Origin: Pygmaiobacter massiliensis
GTDB taxonomy: Bacteria; Bacillota; Clostridia; Oscillospirales; Ruminococcaceae
DNA: 64,000 nt
Assembly (NCBI RefSeq): GCF_900199435.1
Contig: NZ_OAML01000002.1
Location: 620,001-684,000 of the forward strand
Direction of reading: 5' to 3'
Shown: positions 14,595 through 22,755 of the stretch, piece after piece
How the letters are laid out: each line of letters starts with the position of its first letter
Numbering within the stretch: the first letter of the stretch is position 1
Made by a program: the position numbers and the translations under genes
Notes under the pieces: generated by a model
Told to the model about the DNA's origin: nothing
Databases searched by the model: none
Seen by the model: only the letters and a program-made list of their open reading frames with translations

Positions 14595-16025
14595 TTATTT
14601 TAAATTTCTCAAACCTTTGGGATAACGATTTTTCAGTCTTCCCCCGCTTACCTTGCCAAATCCAAGCGGAAAGCCATCTACCAAAACAGCAGCAAAGCCG
14701 TCCTGTGCTGTCAGCGCGTCTATTTCTTCGCCGCGCAAAAAAGCGGCACAGCGGGCTTCTTTTGCAGTAAGAAGTTCTTGGTTGACAGCCTGTGCACCAT
14801 AGGCCATATAAAGCTGATGTGCGGGCTCAAAACGCTTTTTTACCACCTGCCCTGCTTGTACACCGGCGCGCAGCACTTTGATGCCTTTGGGCAGATAAAC
14901 AGCCACGTCTGGCAAAAGCCAAACTTCGTCCTGTACCAGGTGCGCCCGATGCGTTTCCAGCCCTGGAAAGTTGCTCCGCAAAAATGCAGCAGCTTCTTCC
15001 GGCAAGGCGGTGCCAAGCTGCGCTTTTTGTGACGGCAGCGCACGGGATGCCTCCCCTGCCTTCACCAGCTTTGCCATAAAGTGCCCTTCCCCGCCATGCA
15101 CGGGATAAATACGGCGCACCTTTTCCACATCAATGGGCCCTTCACAGCAACAGCTTGCGTGGCCGGCGCAGCCAAAGCTTACGCCGGTATCCACGAGTGA
15201 AAACTCTGGGTGGGCGCGTAAAAACGCACCAATCGCTCCCTCATCTTCTTCCGGTGCAAAGGTGCAGGTGGAATACACAAGCGTGCCTCCCGGGCGGAGT
15301 GCGGCAGCAATGGTATCCAGCAGGCTGCGTCCCAGCGCAGCACAGCTTTCTACTAGCCGCTGGCTATGCTGTGCAAGTGCCATCGGCTCCTTGCGGAACA
15401 TTCCCTCACCGCTGCAAGGCGCATCCACGAGAATGCGGTCAAAATAGCCGGGCAGTGCTGCGGCAATCTGCTCTGCACTGCTATTGAGCACTACCGCATT
15501 GGGCAGGCCCATCCGCTCCACGTTCGAAAGCAGAATGCGGGCGCGGTCCGGCATAAACTCGTTTGAGTAAAGCAGCCCCTGCCCTTGCAGCGCCGCGCCA
15601 AGCTGCGCGGTTTTGCCACCCGGTGCCGCGCAAAGGTCCAGCACAACATCGCCCGGCTGTACACCGAGCAGCGCAGCTGGTGCGCTCGCAGAGGGCTCTT
15701 GTCCGTAAAAAACACCCGCGTGGTGATAGGGCTCTATGCCCACTTTCACGGTAGGGTCTGCCAGGCGAAAACTCGCAGCAGAAAAACCACTCGGCTCTAA
15801 TATAAACGGAGCACGCTGCAAAAAATCTTCAGGATTGCAGCGCAGCGTATTGACTGTGATACCGCGCGCAAGCGGTACATCTTTTGGGAAGAAGGCATCG
15901 TATCCGCCCGGCAGCAATGCATTGCATCGTTCTTTAAAAAAGTCGCTAATCATAGCTGTTTCTCCGTCCACATGCTTCAATGGCGGGGCAAGAGGCACAC
16001 TTTTCTTTTTTTTACTTTTGGGCAA
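14595..16025 (-). CDS. rRNA (cytosine-C5-)-methyltransferase, RsmF/NOL1-NOP2-Sun family
   Basis: 476 aa. SAM-dependent methylation of a cytosine in rRNA. SAM site VVLDLCAAPGGKTAQL. Two catalytic cysteines: DAPCSGEGMFRKEP (motif IV) and YSTCTFAPEEDE (motif VI). The C-terminal ~130 residues form the extra RNA-binding region of RsmF-type enzymes (KVSGGRLKNRYPKGLR near the end). The TTG start at 16025 is supported by AAAAGGAGG at 7 bases and gives a Lys-rich head, PKSKKKKSVP; the next ATG (15953, MISDFF) has no comparable site. Exact rRNA position not predictable. Confidence 0.9.
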   Translation of the reverse strand: MPKSKKKKSVPLAPPLKHVDGETAMISDFFKERCNALLPGGYDAFFPKDVPLARGITVNTLRCNPEDFLQRAPFILEPSGFSAASFRLADPTVKVGIEPYHHAGVFYGQEPSASAPAALLGVQPGDVVLDLCAAPGGKTAQLGAALQGQGLLYSNEFMPDRARILLSNVERMGLPNAVVLNSSAEQIAAALPGYFDRILVDAPCSGEGMFRKEPMALAQHSQRLVESCAALGRSLLDTIAAALRPGGTLVYSTCTFAPEEDEGAIGAFLRAHPEFSLVDTGVSFGCAGHASCCCEGPIDVEKVRRIYPVHGGEGHFMAKLVKAGEASRALPSQKAQLGTALPEEAAAFLRSNFPGLETHRAHLVQDEVWLLPDVAVYLPKGIKVLRAGVQAGQVVKKRFEPAHQLYMAYGAQAVNQELLTAKEARCAAFLRGEEIDALTAQDGFAAVLVDGFPLGFGKVSGGRLKNRYPKGLRNLK

Positions 16026-16110
16026 ACAAAATCCTCCTTTTCTCGAATAAACAAAACGAAGTCAGCAGATACTACCATCAGTAACACAGGGAACAGCAGC
16101 ATCGGCAATA

Positions 16111-16140
16111 GCGGGTGCGGCATTACGTTCCGCCACCCGC
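16111..16140 (+). promoter_or_regulatory. Hairpin upstream of the Asn/Ser/Thr-rich small gene
   Basis: GCGGGTGCGG pairs with CCGCCACCCGC across a short loop (ATTACGTT), 50 bases before the ATG at 16192. No T-run follows, so it is probably not a terminator. It could shape the leader of the small gene. Confidence 0.3.
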
Positions 16141-16191
16141 TTGGGAGGCAGTTTGTTACACATCATATTCACCGAAAGGAGTGACAACTAG

Positions 16192-16371
16192 ATGGATAAC
16201 AAAAGCTCGAATAAAACCACTTCCAAAGCCAGCAGCTGCAACAGCAAGAACAGCAAGAGCACTAACAGCAAATCTTCCAACACTACCAATTCTACTAACT
16301 CTCGCTCTTCTAACGCTCGTTCTACCAACGCACGCAGCACCAACTCTACCAACAGCCGTAACGCTAAATAA
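16192..16371 (+). CDS. 59-aa Asn/Ser/Thr/Lys-rich small protein, unknown function
   Basis: Begins MDNKSSNKTTSKASSCNSK and is almost entirely Ser, Asn, Thr, Lys, Arg and Ala, with one Cys at residue 16. Tandem near-repeats in the second half (NSTNSRSSNARSTNARSTN type, period about 4-6) make it low-complexity and probably disordered. AAAGGAG lies about 10 bases before the ATG, and a strong terminator follows directly, so it looks like a genuine single-gene unit. No hydrophobic segment or signal peptide. I do not recognise the family. Small spore or cell-surface proteins can have such composition, but that is speculation. Confidence 0.6.
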   Translation: MDNKSSNKTTSKASSCNSKNSKSTNSKSSNTTNSTNSRSSNARSTNARSTNSTNSRNAK

Positions 16372-16394
16372 GTGTTAGCAGGTTACTAAAAGCG

Positions 16395-16455
16395 AGCAAA
16401 AGCAACCATCCTCGCCCGGCAATGCCAGGCAGGCGATGGTTGCTTTTGTTTTTCT
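16395..16455. terminator. Bidirectional terminator between small gene and mini-RNase III gene
   Basis: AAAAGCAACCATC and GATGGTTGCTTTT close a long imperfect hairpin (inner GCCCGGC/GCCAGGC), with T-runs on both strands. Confidence 0.85.
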
Positions 16456-16867
16456 ATTTTGCGTTTTCTTCGCTTTGGGCGTTCCAGATAAAATCAAACA
16501 GCTCTAAAATGCGGTCGTTACGCCCCTCCAGGTAGAGGTAACCGAACAATGCTTCCAGCGCAGTAGAGCCCCGATATTCTTCTGGGCTTGCATTCTTTGC
16601 CACCGTCGCCTTGCTGGCATTGTGCCCGCGACGCACGATGTTCTGCTCTTCTTCTGTCAGCATGGGCTCGATCAGTTTAAGTGCAGTAAACTGCCCTTTC
16701 GCCGAAACAAACCGTACGGCCATAGAGTGCAGCTTGTTCGGGGTAAGGCGGGTATGCTCCACCTCACGTGCCCGTACCAGCAGCTCGTACACGCCGTCCC
16801 CTACAAATGCAAGTGCAAGGGGGCTGCGTTCTCGGATATCTATTTCGTTCTGAGTTTCAAACAGCAA
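16454..16867 (-). CDS. mrnC: Mini-ribonuclease III
   Basis: 137 aa from a TTG at 16867, chosen because GAGG lies 8 bases upstream and because the family starts just before SPLALAFVGDGVYELLVR. A TTG at 16930 would add 21 residues but lacks a ribosome site. The RNase III catalytic core is present (ALAFVGDGVYE, then RGSTALEALFGYLYLEGR) and there is no double-stranded-RNA-binding domain, as expected. It matures the ends of 23S rRNA. Promoter at 17008-17035 with a leader of about 130 bases. Confidence 0.9.
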   Translation of the reverse strand: MLFETQNEIDIRERSPLALAFVGDGVYELLVRAREVEHTRLTPNKLHSMAVRFVSAKGQFTALKLIEPMLTEEEQNIVRRGHNASKATVAKNASPEEYRGSTALEALFGYLYLEGRNDRILELFDFIWNAQSEENAK

Positions 16868-17007
16868 ATAAAAAACCTCGTTTCTCGCGGCTTGTTTCAG
16901 CCGCAACCTTTCGCCGCGTAAATGCGACAAAAATCAGGGCGCTACCGCACCAGTTTGAGTACCAGCGCCAACCAAGCCTGGAACACTAAAACGCAAAATT
17001 CGCAATA

Positions 17008-17035
17008 CTTATAGTACTAATTTGAATTTTTGCAA
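17008..17035 (-). promoter_or_regulatory. Promoter for mini-RNase III gene
   Basis: On the minus strand TTGCAA (17030-17035), 16-base spacer, TATAAG (17008-17013). Confidence 0.5.
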
Positions 17036-17099
17036 CTTTCAGTAATTAACTGCTTGTAAAATGGACGCTCGTCATCCGTAAAAATGGCGCGATACTGCC

Positions 17100-18365
17100 T
17101 TAGAACAGATAATCGAATTCGTAATCGCCGATACGCACAGTGTCGTTTTCCTGCACGCCCAGTTTTACAAGCTCTTCCAATATGCCAGAATCAGCAAGCT
17201 GTGTCTGGAAATACTGCAAGCTTTCGTAGTCGTCCATGTCGCTGCCCTGCAAAATACGTTCCAGCCAATCCGCGGTGACAGTAAAGCTGCCATCCTCTTC
17301 TTTGACGACCTCGTAACGGCGGCCAAGTTCCGGCTCCGGACGAACGTAGTTCGGTGTGTAAATCACGACTGGGGGCAGCTCTTTGAGATGTTCCCATACG
17401 ATGCCGGGCAGCTTGTCCAAGCCGCGGCCGGTCGCAGCAGAAACCTCGAGCAGCTCAAGGCCCTGCTCTTTGATAAATGCGGCGAACTGCTCACGTTGTT
17501 CTTCAGTTGCAATGTCGCATTTGTTTGCCAGCACAATCTGCGGGCGTGTTGCAAGCTCCGGGCTGAAATTTTCCAGCTCGTTATTGATCTTTTTAAAGTC
17601 CTCAATGGGGTCGCGGCCTTCGCAGCCAGAAACGTCGACCACATGCAACAGCAGGCGGCAGCGCTCTACATGGCGCAAAAAGTCGTGTCCAAGGCCAATG
17701 CCTTCTGCCGCACCTTCGATCAGGCCAGGGATATCTGCTGCAACAAAGCTTGCCTCTTCTGCCACACGCACCACGCCAAGCACCGGCGAAAGAGTGGTAA
17801 AATGGTAGTTAGCAATTTTCGGTTTTGCGGCAGAAATGCAGGAAATCGTTGTGCTTTTGCCTACATTCGGGAAGCCGATAAGACCGACATCTGCAATTAG
17901 CTTAAGCTCCAGCTTAAGGAAAAACGCCTCGCCCGGAAAGCCCGGTTTTGCAAAGCGCGGAATCTGCCGGGTAGAGGATTTAAAATGGCTGTTACCAAGG
18001 CCGCCTTTGCCGCCTTTTGCAATAACAACCGGCTCGGTGCTGGAGATATCCGCAATCAGCCCGTCCGAATCCGCGTCCTTCACCAGCGTGCCAATTGGCA
18101 CCCGAATGATAAGGTCCTGGCCGGATTTACCAAAGCTGTTGCAGGCACGTCCATTTTCACCGTTCGGTGCCTCGTATTTGCGCTTATATTTAAAATCCAT
18201 CAAGGTGGAAAGGTTGGGGTCACCTACAAAAACGATATTGCCGCCTTTGCCGCCGTCGCCGCCATCCGGGCCGCCTGCAGCTACGAATTTTTCGCGGTGA
18301 AAAGAAACCGCGCCGTCGCCGCCGTTGCCTGCCTTTACCTTAATTTTTGCAACGTCAATAAACAT
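17100..18365 (-). CDS. obgE: GTPase Obg (ribosome assembly)
   Basis: 421 aa. The Gly-rich Obg fold occupies residues 1-158 (KAGNGGDGAVSFHREKFV, GGPDGGDGGKGG). The G domain follows, with P-loop GFPNVGKST, G3 DIPGLIEGA and G4 NKCD. A C-terminal OCT domain ends in VRIGDYEFDYLF. This is the standard Firmicutes architecture. It acts in 50S assembly and stress signalling. AAAGGAGGCG precedes the ATG. In many Firmicutes it follows rplU and rpmA, as here, but a terminator after rpmA separates them partly. Confidence 0.96.
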   Translation of the reverse strand: MFIDVAKIKVKAGNGGDGAVSFHREKFVAAGGPDGGDGGKGGNIVFVGDPNLSTLMDFKYKRKYEAPNGENGRACNSFGKSGQDLIIRVPIGTLVKDADSDGLIADISSTEPVVIAKGGKGGLGNSHFKSSTRQIPRFAKPGFPGEAFFLKLELKLIADVGLIGFPNVGKSTTISCISAAKPKIANYHFTTLSPVLGVVRVAEEASFVAADIPGLIEGAAEGIGLGHDFLRHVERCRLLLHVVDVSGCEGRDPIEDFKKINNELENFSPELATRPQIVLANKCDIATEEQREQFAAFIKEQGLELLEVSAATGRGLDKLPGIVWEHLKELPPVVIYTPNYVRPEPELGRRYEVVKEEDGSFTVTADWLERILQGSDMDDYESLQYFQTQLADSGILEELVKLGVQENDTVRIGDYEFDYLF

Positions 18366-18548
18366 ATTACTGGGTTCGCCTCCTTTATCAGATAATCATA
18401 GTATGCCCCGAAGAATACGGGGCAGGAAGTTGAAAAAGATACTCTTCAACTTAGGTTTCGTGGCTGTTTTATTTAGGCAATGCGGGCTCGGCAACGCCAA
18501 GCATGGCATAGCTCTTTTAAAAAGCACTTAAAATATGCAAAAAGAAAC
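18366..18548 (-). other. Leader/intergenic region upstream of obgE with two hairpins
   Basis: Reading on the minus strand, GTTGAA...TTCAAC is followed by TGCCCCG...CGGGGCA, then TACTATGAT and the obgE ribosome site. The second hairpin has no T-run, so it may be a leader element. No clear -35/-10 pair is visible and no gene is seen. Confidence 0.35.
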
Positions 18549-18582
18549 AAACAAAAACCCGAACCGGAGTGGTTCGGGCGTT
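18549..18582 (-). terminator. Terminator after rpmA
   Basis: On the minus strand CCCGAACC pairs with GGTTCGGG around ACTCC, followed by TTTTTGTTTG. Confidence 0.85.
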
Positions 18583-18587
18583 TTGTA

Positions 18588-18839
18588 TTACTGCTTGATG
18601 CTGACCTTTTTGCGGTCACGACCGACACGCTCAAAACGAACAATGCCGTCTGCAAGGGCAAACAGAGTATCGTCGCTGCCCTTACCAACATTCTCACCCG
18701 GGTGGATGTGAGTGCCGCGCTGACGAACGAGGATGTTGCCTGCGAGGACGTGCTGACCATCAGCGCGTTTTACGCCGAGACGCTTAGATTCAGAATCGCG
18801 GCCGTTCTTAGTAGAGCCTACGCCTTTCTTATGTGCCAT
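18588..18839 (-). CDS. rpmA: 50S ribosomal protein L27, without N-terminal extension
   Basis: 83 aa. Starts [20 protein letters not shown] directly. Most Firmicutes L27 proteins begin with a short extension (a LxLQFFA-type cleavage sequence) removed by the Prp protease; here the ATG follows GGAGGTG at ideal spacing and the upstream frame has no such sequence. The N-terminus of L27 reaches the peptidyl-transferase centre, so the mature form is encoded directly. It lies 17 bases after rplU with no prp gene between them. Confidence 0.96.
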   Translation of the reverse strand: MAHKKGVGSTKNGRDSESKRLGVKRADGQHVLAGNILVRQRGTHIHPGENVGKGSDDTLFALADGIVRFERVGRDRKKVSIKQ

Positions 18840-18856
18840 ACTGTTTACACCTCCGA

Positions 18857-19168
18857 TTAACCGACAATGTCAGTGATAGTTACTTTTGTAAAGGGCTGAC
18901 GGTGACCGACCTTGCGCATGCTGCCCTTTTTCGGACGATAGCGAAGAATCTGGATCTTTTTGCCTTTGCCCTGCTTATCAACGGTGCCTTTGACAACTGC
19001 ACCTTCAACGGTGGGAGCGCCAAATTTAACGTTGCCGTCCTCGCCAACTGCGAGAACCTGTGCGAACTCTACGTTAGCGCCAGCTTCAGCTGCGAGCTTT
19101 TCAACGTAGATGACGTCGCCTTTTTCCACGCGGTACTGTTTACCGCCGGTTACGATGACTGCGTACAT
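18857..19168 (-). CDS. rplU: 50S ribosomal protein L21
   Basis: 103 aa. [18 protein letters not shown] at the start and [18 protein letters not shown] near the end are the family signatures. A structural protein of the large subunit that binds 23S rRNA. First gene of the rplU-rpmA unit, expressed from a consensus promoter about 90 bases upstream. Confidence 0.96.
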   Translation of the reverse strand: MYAVIVTGGKQYRVEKGDVIYVEKLAAEAGANVEFAQVLAVGEDGNVKFGAPTVEGAVVKGTVDKQGKGKKIQILRYRPKKGSMRKVGHRQPFTKVTITDIVG

Positions 19169-19284
19169 AAAATAACCTCTTTATATAAGTCTCGCTGCGC
19201 CGGGTACACCCTTGCAGATGTTTAGCTAAAAAACCCTATACATGCGGCTTTAATACTATATCATATTGTGAGACAAGGTGTCAA
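19169..19284 (-). promoter_or_regulatory. Promoter and leader hairpin of rplU-rpmA
   Basis: On the minus strand TTGACA (19279-19284), 18-base spacer, TATAGT (19255-19260). The leader of about 80 bases holds a compact hairpin at 19195-19217: CTGC and GCAG around GGG-TGTA-CCC. L21 leaders that bind L21 are known in Firmicutes. Whether this is one needs a covariance search. Confidence 0.6.
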
Positions 19285-19467
19285 GCTTTTTCCATTTATC
19301 CCTCTTTTTGCCCCGCGTTTTAAGTTTTGTCAGCTGGTTTTGCTTTTTATTCAGCAAAATCAATGCTTTACCTTGCAGGCAAAAATCGTAATATCGCAAA
19401 AAATGCATCCAACTTGCCACGGTCTGTGCCTTGCATTTTGGCAACCTTATTGTTTTATACAAGCAAA

Positions 19468-20328
19468 TTACATATGGTGCGGTAGACCGTTTTGCAGCTT
19501 GGCAGCCCGCAACGTATTCACCATCAGCATGGCGCGTGTCATCAAACCTACGCCGCCCGGCACCGGGCTGATGTACCCTTCCAGCTCTTCGAGCGAAGCT
19601 TCATCCACGTCACCGTGCAGTTTTCCGTCCTCGCCGCGATTGATGCCAACGTCAATGACCACTGCGCCGGGGCGCACCATCTCTTTGGTGAAGAACCGGT
19701 CCTGTCCAATCGCAGCGACCAAAATTTCTGCATCTTTGCACTTGGCGGCAAGGTCTTCGGTTTTGGTGTGGCAGATGGTGATGGTTGCATTTTCACGCAG
19801 CAGCAAAAGCGCCATCGGCTTGCCGACAATATTGCTACGCCCCACAATTACGGCGTGTTTGCCGGAGATCGGCTGCCCGGTTGCTTTAAGTAGCTCAATG
19901 CAGCCCGCAGGGGTGCAGGGCAAAAAGCAGTCTTCGCCGACCATCATCCGTCCAATGTTAATGGGACTGAAGCCGTCAACGTCTTTTTCCGGAGCAATGG
20001 TTTCCAGCACGGCCTGCTCACGGATTTGCGCGGGCAGCGGCAGCTGTACGAGAATACCGCTTACCGAGGGATCGTCGTTGCAGCGGCGAATCATCGCCAG
20101 CAGTTCTTCTTCGGTTGTGGTGTCAGGCAGGGGCACTACTTCGCTGGCAATGCCACACTGGGCGCAATCTTTTGCTTTGCCGCCCACATATACCATGCTT
20201 GCGGGGTCTTCACCCACCAAAAAAACGGTAAGTTTCGGGATAATGCCTTTGTTGCGCAGCTGCGCGACTTCTGTTGCTACCTGTTGTTTGGTTTCGGCGG
20301 CAAGGCGTTTTGCGTCGATTCGTTTCAC
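19468..20328 (-). CDS. folD: Methylenetetrahydrofolate dehydrogenase/cyclohydrolase
   Basis: 286 aa. It interconverts methylene-, methenyl- and formyl-tetrahydrofolate. The catalytic YVGGK (Y-V-x-x-K) is present, with VGILVQLPLP-like SGILVQLPLP, DVDGFSPINIGRM, VIVGRSNIVGKP and PVPGGVGLMTRAML. The GTG start overlaps the lgt stop by four bases (GTGA), so it is translationally coupled to lgt. Soluble cytoplasmic enzyme supplying one-carbon units. Confidence 0.95.
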   Translation of the reverse strand: MKRIDAKRLAAETKQQVATEVAQLRNKGIIPKLTVFLVGEDPASMVYVGGKAKDCAQCGIASEVVPLPDTTTEEELLAMIRRCNDDPSVSGILVQLPLPAQIREQAVLETIAPEKDVDGFSPINIGRMMVGEDCFLPCTPAGCIELLKATGQPISGKHAVIVGRSNIVGKPMALLLLRENATITICHTKTEDLAAKCKDAEILVAAIGQDRFFTKEMVRPGAVVIDVGINRGEDGKLHGDVDEASLEELEGYISPVPGGVGLMTRAMLMVNTLRAAKLQNGLPHHM

Positions 20329-21320
20329 TCTTGTTCCTCGCTTTCTTCGGGGGAAGCAGCCTCGTCTTGCTGTGGCTGCTGGGGTTCGGATGCTGCTGGC
20401 TGCTCAGCAGCGGTTGCCGCTTTTGCTTCTTTTGCGGCTTTTTCGGCAGCGACACGGTCTACTGCCAATACAGCCGGTTGTTTTGCGTATTTACGGCGCA
20501 GCAGCAGCCATACGATAAATGCGGCAGCGGCAGAAATAATGGCCAGCACCTGGCTCATGCGGAAGCCGCTTGCTGCGTAAAGGCTGTCGGTACGCAGACC
20601 TTCAATCCAGCCTCGGCCCAAGCCGTACCAGATAACGTAAAACAGCGTAATTTCGCCGTCAAATTTGCGGTGTTTGATATAAGCCCAAAGTGCAAAAAAG
20701 CCCACAATGCACCAGACGGATTCATACAAAAAGGTGGGGTGCACCGGCATCATCGGGTCTACCATAACGCCTTCGGCTGCAAGGCTTTGCTGCACCGAGG
20801 CAAGGTACACGGTCGTCTGCGGGCTGATCATGCCCCAAGGCGCAGTGGTGTTGGTGCCAAACGCCTCCTGGTTGACAAAATTGCCCCACCGGCCGATAGC
20901 CTGTCCAATCAAAAATCCCATTGCACCAAGGTCAAACATCGGCCACAGGGGCACTTTGCGCCACTTGCAGGCAAGCGCGCCAACGGCAAAAGCACCGATA
21001 ACGGCACCGTAAATTGCGATGCCGCCGTCGCGGATATTAATCATATCCCAAAAGCTTTGATATTTAAACGGCGCAAACGCTACATAATAAGCGCGTGCAC
21101 AAATGATAGAGCCCACCGTGCCAAGCATGATAACATCAATCATCCGGTCTTCATCAACGCCAAAGCGTTTGGCCTGGCGCATGGCAAATACCGCACCCAG
21201 CAGCAAGCCGGTAGCAATTAGCAGCCCATACCAGTAAAAGTTAAAGTTGCCAATCGAAAACGCGATGCGATTGATGGTAAAACCAAGCCCAACGCCGGGA
21301 AATTCTACATAGTTTGTCAT
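20325..21320 (-). CDS. lgt: Prolipoprotein diacylglyceryl transferase
   Basis: 331 aa from ATG 21320, preceded by AAAGGAAG. It transfers diacylglycerol from phosphatidylglycerol to the lipobox Cys of lipoproteins, such as the transglutaminase-like lipoprotein at 2457. The signature GRWGNFVNQEAFG and the VHPTFLYES and GLGRGWIEGLRTDSL blocks are present. About seven membrane helices. The C-terminal ~60 residues are an unusual charged Ala/Glu/Gln/Pro-rich tail after the last helix, beyond the usual family length. Confidence 0.95.
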   Translation of the reverse strand: MTNYVEFPGVGLGFTINRIAFSIGNFNFYWYGLLIATGLLLGAVFAMRQAKRFGVDEDRMIDVIMLGTVGSIICARAYYVAFAPFKYQSFWDMINIRDGGIAIYGAVIGAFAVGALACKWRKVPLWPMFDLGAMGFLIGQAIGRWGNFVNQEAFGTNTTAPWGMISPQTTVYLASVQQSLAAEGVMVDPMMPVHPTFLYESVWCIVGFFALWAYIKHRKFDGEITLFYVIWYGLGRGWIEGLRTDSLYAASGFRMSQVLAIISAAAAFIVWLLLRRKYAKQPAVLAVDRVAAEKAAKEAKAATAAEQPAASEPQQPQQDEAASPEESEEQE

Positions 21321-21466
21321 TGCTGTTTCTTCCTTTCTAAGGAACCTGCATCGGCAGCCCGCCAAAAAGCGCAGTTACCGACCACATGGTCGAAAACTTT
21401 TTTCAGCGATTCACCCCGCGCGCCCGTCTGCACTTTGTGCCGGGCCACAGCGAGGCAATTTCGCAT
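21317..21466 (-). CDS. Possible 49-aa peptide between yfmH and lgt
   Basis: An ATG overlaps the yfmH stop (TAATG) and the frame ends in a TGA that overlaps the lgt ATG (ATGA), so it fills the 145-base gap exactly. It starts MRNCLAVARHKVQTGARGES and is basic (many Arg and Lys) with two Cys. There is no independent ribosome site except through coupling. I recognise no family. Both overlaps may be chance. Confidence 0.25.
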   Translation of the reverse strand: MRNCLAVARHKVQTGARGESLKKVFDHVVGNCAFWRAADAGSLERKKQQ

Positions 21467-22755
21467 TAGCCTTTGCTTTTTTGTGCCGGACGAATAACCA
21501 CAGTGGCACTGCGCTCTTCGCAGAGCATCTGCTCCAGCGTCTGCTGAACATCCTCCAGCGTGAGCGATGCCAGCACTTCCAGCTGCTCAAACAAGGTTTC
21601 GCCTCGCATTTCGCAGCCGGCCATGGTTGTAGCAACATTTTCGATGCTCTCTAAATCACCCACCGCTTCGCCGTACATTAGGTTGCGACAAAGCAGAAAG
21701 TCCTCTTTCGCAATGCCTTCTTTTTTCAGACGCGCAATCTCGCAAAGCAGTTCACTGCGTACTTTTTCTGGATCGCTGGTTTCACCAGAGAAAAAGAAAC
21801 AGAGATAATCGTCACCACTGCCCACTTCACCGGCAAAATTGCTGTTGATAAGACCTTCGTCATAAAGACGGCGGAACAGCGGCGTAAAGTCGCCGCAAAT
21901 CAGCTCGGTCAGCATATCACAGATCACATCGCACCGAAAACGCTCTGCCGGTGACACCGGTCTTTCCTTAAACGCAATACCAAAGGTGGGCTGTGCCACC
22001 GCCATGGTAAACTCATGGTACGGGCGCGGAATGCTCTCCGGCTCCGGTTCACGCAGCTTTTCGGCCGGTGCCGCTGCCGGGCGCAAGCCCTGCCTTTCCA
22101 CTGCCGCAACAAGCTCTTCCATAGTAATATTGCCTGCCGCGCTCAACACCATGTTACCGGGGGTGTAAAATGCGTCGGTGCACTCATACAGCAGCTCCGG
22201 GGTAATTTCAGCAATGCTTTCTACCGTGCCGGCGATGTCATCACGTACCGGGTTGTTGTGGTAGATGCTTTGCAGCAAAGCAAACATCATTCGCCAGTCG
22301 GCAGAATCATCGTACATCTTAATCTCCTGCCCGATGATGCCCTGCTCTTTTTGCACGGTATCTTTCGTGAAATAAGGGCGGGAAACAAATGAGAGAAGAA
22401 TATCCAATGCTTCGGGGATATGCTGTGTTGCCGTAAACACATAGCAAGTACGGTCAAACCCTGTAAAGGCATTGGCGCTGGCGCCGGTTGCCGCATACAG
22501 CGAAAACGCATCTCCCTCTTCATTTTCAAACATTTTGTGCTCTAAAAAGTGTGCAATGCCAGCCGGCAGCTTTACGGTTTTGCCGTTTTGGGTAAAAGCG
22601 CGGTCGACCGAACCGAAATTAGTGCCATATACCGCGTGCACGCCCGCATATCCGGGCATCGGGGCGCACAGCAAGGTGAGGCCATTTTCAAGCACCAGTT
22701 TTTCACAGGTAAAATCCACCCGCTCGTTATGAAGAATCTGTTTAGTTTGCGTCAT
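21466..22755 (-). CDS. yfmH: M16 family peptidase-like protein YfmH
   Basis: 429 aa. It keeps the inverted zinc motif HxxEH (AHFLEHKMFE), with the downstream Glu region present (NAFTGFDRTCYVFTAT, KEQGIIGQEIKMYDD). Homologues in Bacilli are annotated as associated with 5-aminopentanol modification of elongation factor P. Whether it acts in that pathway here is unknown, and no efp gene is in the window. AAGGAGG precedes the ATG. Its start overlaps the yfmF end by 14 bases, typical of this pair. Confidence 0.88.
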   Translation of the reverse strand: MTQTKQILHNERVDFTCEKLVLENGLTLLCAPMPGYAGVHAVYGTNFGSVDRAFTQNGKTVKLPAGIAHFLEHKMFENEEGDAFSLYAATGASANAFTGFDRTCYVFTATQHIPEALDILLSFVSRPYFTKDTVQKEQGIIGQEIKMYDDSADWRMMFALLQSIYHNNPVRDDIAGTVESIAEITPELLYECTDAFYTPGNMVLSAAGNITMEELVAAVERQGLRPAAAPAEKLREPEPESIPRPYHEFTMAVAQPTFGIAFKERPVSPAERFRCDVICDMLTELICGDFTPLFRRLYDEGLINSNFAGEVGSGDDYLCFFFSGETSDPEKVRSELLCEIARLKKEGIAKEDFLLCRNLMYGEAVGDLESIENVATTMAGCEMRGETLFEQLEVLASLTLEDVQQTLEQMLCEERSATVVIRPAQKSKG

